Assembly: GCF_900460535.1 (NCBI RefSeq)
Contig: NZ_UHIL01000001.1
Coordinates: 1,736,001 to 1,800,000 of the forward strand
Length of the DNA stretch: 64,000 nucleotides
Source: Vibrio parahaemolyticus
GTDB lineage: Bacteria > Pseudomonadota > Gammaproteobacteria > Enterobacterales > Vibrionaceae
Reading direction: 5' to 3'
Positions within the stretch are counted from its first letter, which is position 1, and every line of letters begins with the position of its first letter. Under the pieces are notes generated by a model, which worked only from the letters and a program-made list of their open reading frames with translations, had not been told where the DNA came from and ran no database searches. Made by a program: the position numbers and the translations under genes. Positions 63,640 to 64,000 of the stretch are shown here, piece after piece.

Positions 63640-64000
63640 TTGCTTCGGTTATGCAATGGAGAGCCAGAAGCTTGTCGTGACACGCTGGACATGAGCATAA
63701 CGTTCTATAGTTTGAGTCAACTTCTCTTGTGTGAGACACGGTATCTCAGTCATGCGACTATTGTGAATCTTCTTGGTGAATTTTGTTATCTGGGGAGCGA
63801 ATCAAATTAACAAAAGAAATTGCTCTCTAAAAGGCAAATCGCTGAGACCTCAGTCTCACTCACACTATTGTTCATTTACTCAAGGCATTTTTAGCCGCTA
63901 GAGTACGCGACGCTCAGCAATTCTTTTTTAAAGAGCATCAAATTCGCCTTAGTGCATTCAAGTCAAGGAATAGTCGAATTCTGAAAAGGATCCGGCTTTC
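63640..64000. other. Non-coding tail of the window
   Basis: No ORF with credible start and composition is seen. A TGAGAC (63843-63848) / GTCTCA (63853-63858) inverted repeat is the only structure noted. The region may hold the promoter or 3' end of a gene beyond the window. Confidence 0.4.

Noticed and set aside
63592..63810. 72-codon plus-strand frame after the fdh operon
   Set aside because: It runs straight through the operon terminator hairpin and has no ribosome-binding site.
1..64000. CRISPR arrays, insertion sequences, prophage, tRNA or rRNA genes
   Set aside because: No regularly spaced repeats, transposase or integrase frames, or RNA gene sequences were recognised on reading the window.

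Overview
The window is a contiguous stretch of a Vibrio main chromosome, most like the Harveyi clade (V. parahaemolyticus / V. alginolyticus type). The evidence is a complete syp exopolysaccharide locus next to a BCCT transporter, a NorM of 456 codons divergent from riboflavin synthase, many Vibrio-type DUF proteins, and moderate GC throughout. No rRNA, tRNA, IS element, prophage or CRISPR array was seen. Family names are recognised from the sequence and from memory; no database search was run.

Layout. 1-7118: the 3' part of hrpA, two tandem small outer-membrane beta-barrel paralogues, a BCCT osmolyte transporter and a small P-loop kinase-like protein. 7137-25725: the syp locus, all on the minus strand (sypA-B-C-D, an Hpt-only gene, sypG-H, sypI-J-K-L, sypN-O, sypP-Q-R). 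Five transcription units each carry a box of the form TTCTCA-N3-TG, palindromic in four of them, at a fixed distance upstream of a sigma-54 type -24 element. This fits activation by SypG, the sigma-54 regulator encoded inside the cluster. Compared with the V. fischeri cluster, sypE, sypF and sypM are absent and a stand-alone Hpt protein sits at the sypE/F position.

25963-42805: mixed housekeeping and signalling genes. These are a secreted ATP-dependent DNA ligase, a lipoprotein, norM/ribE, a fructosamine-kinase-like gene, a REC-CheC protein coupled to a GGDEF cyclase, an NlpC/P60 lipoprotein, a chemoreceptor, two overlapping NUDIX genes followed by an unknown gene and a probably frameshifted small gene, small membrane proteins, a fatty-acid hydroxylase family protein, a DTW-domain tRNA modifier, nagK and a DUF2960 protein.

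42880-63591: a molybdenum/tungsten and formate dehydrogenase region. tupABC (tungstate uptake), mobA and a mobB-moeA fusion form one minus-strand operon. A sigma-54 response regulator and a histidine kinase diverge from it. After ybiT and a 39-codon membrane protein come fdhD, DUF3305/DUF3306, a polyferredoxin, a TorD-type chaperone, a small Tat-signal protein and the three formate dehydrogenase subunits plus a small membrane protein. Four sequences with exact GG-N10-GC sigma-54 promoter geometry lie upstream of tupA, fdhD, the DUF3305 gene and the polyferredoxin-fdh operon. The simplest reading is that the adjacent two-component system co-ordinates metal uptake, cofactor insertion and enzyme synthesis. 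The tup and fdh transcripts also appear to start with structured leaders of about 150 nt that may be metal- or cofactor-sensing RNAs. This putative regulon is the most interesting feature of the window.
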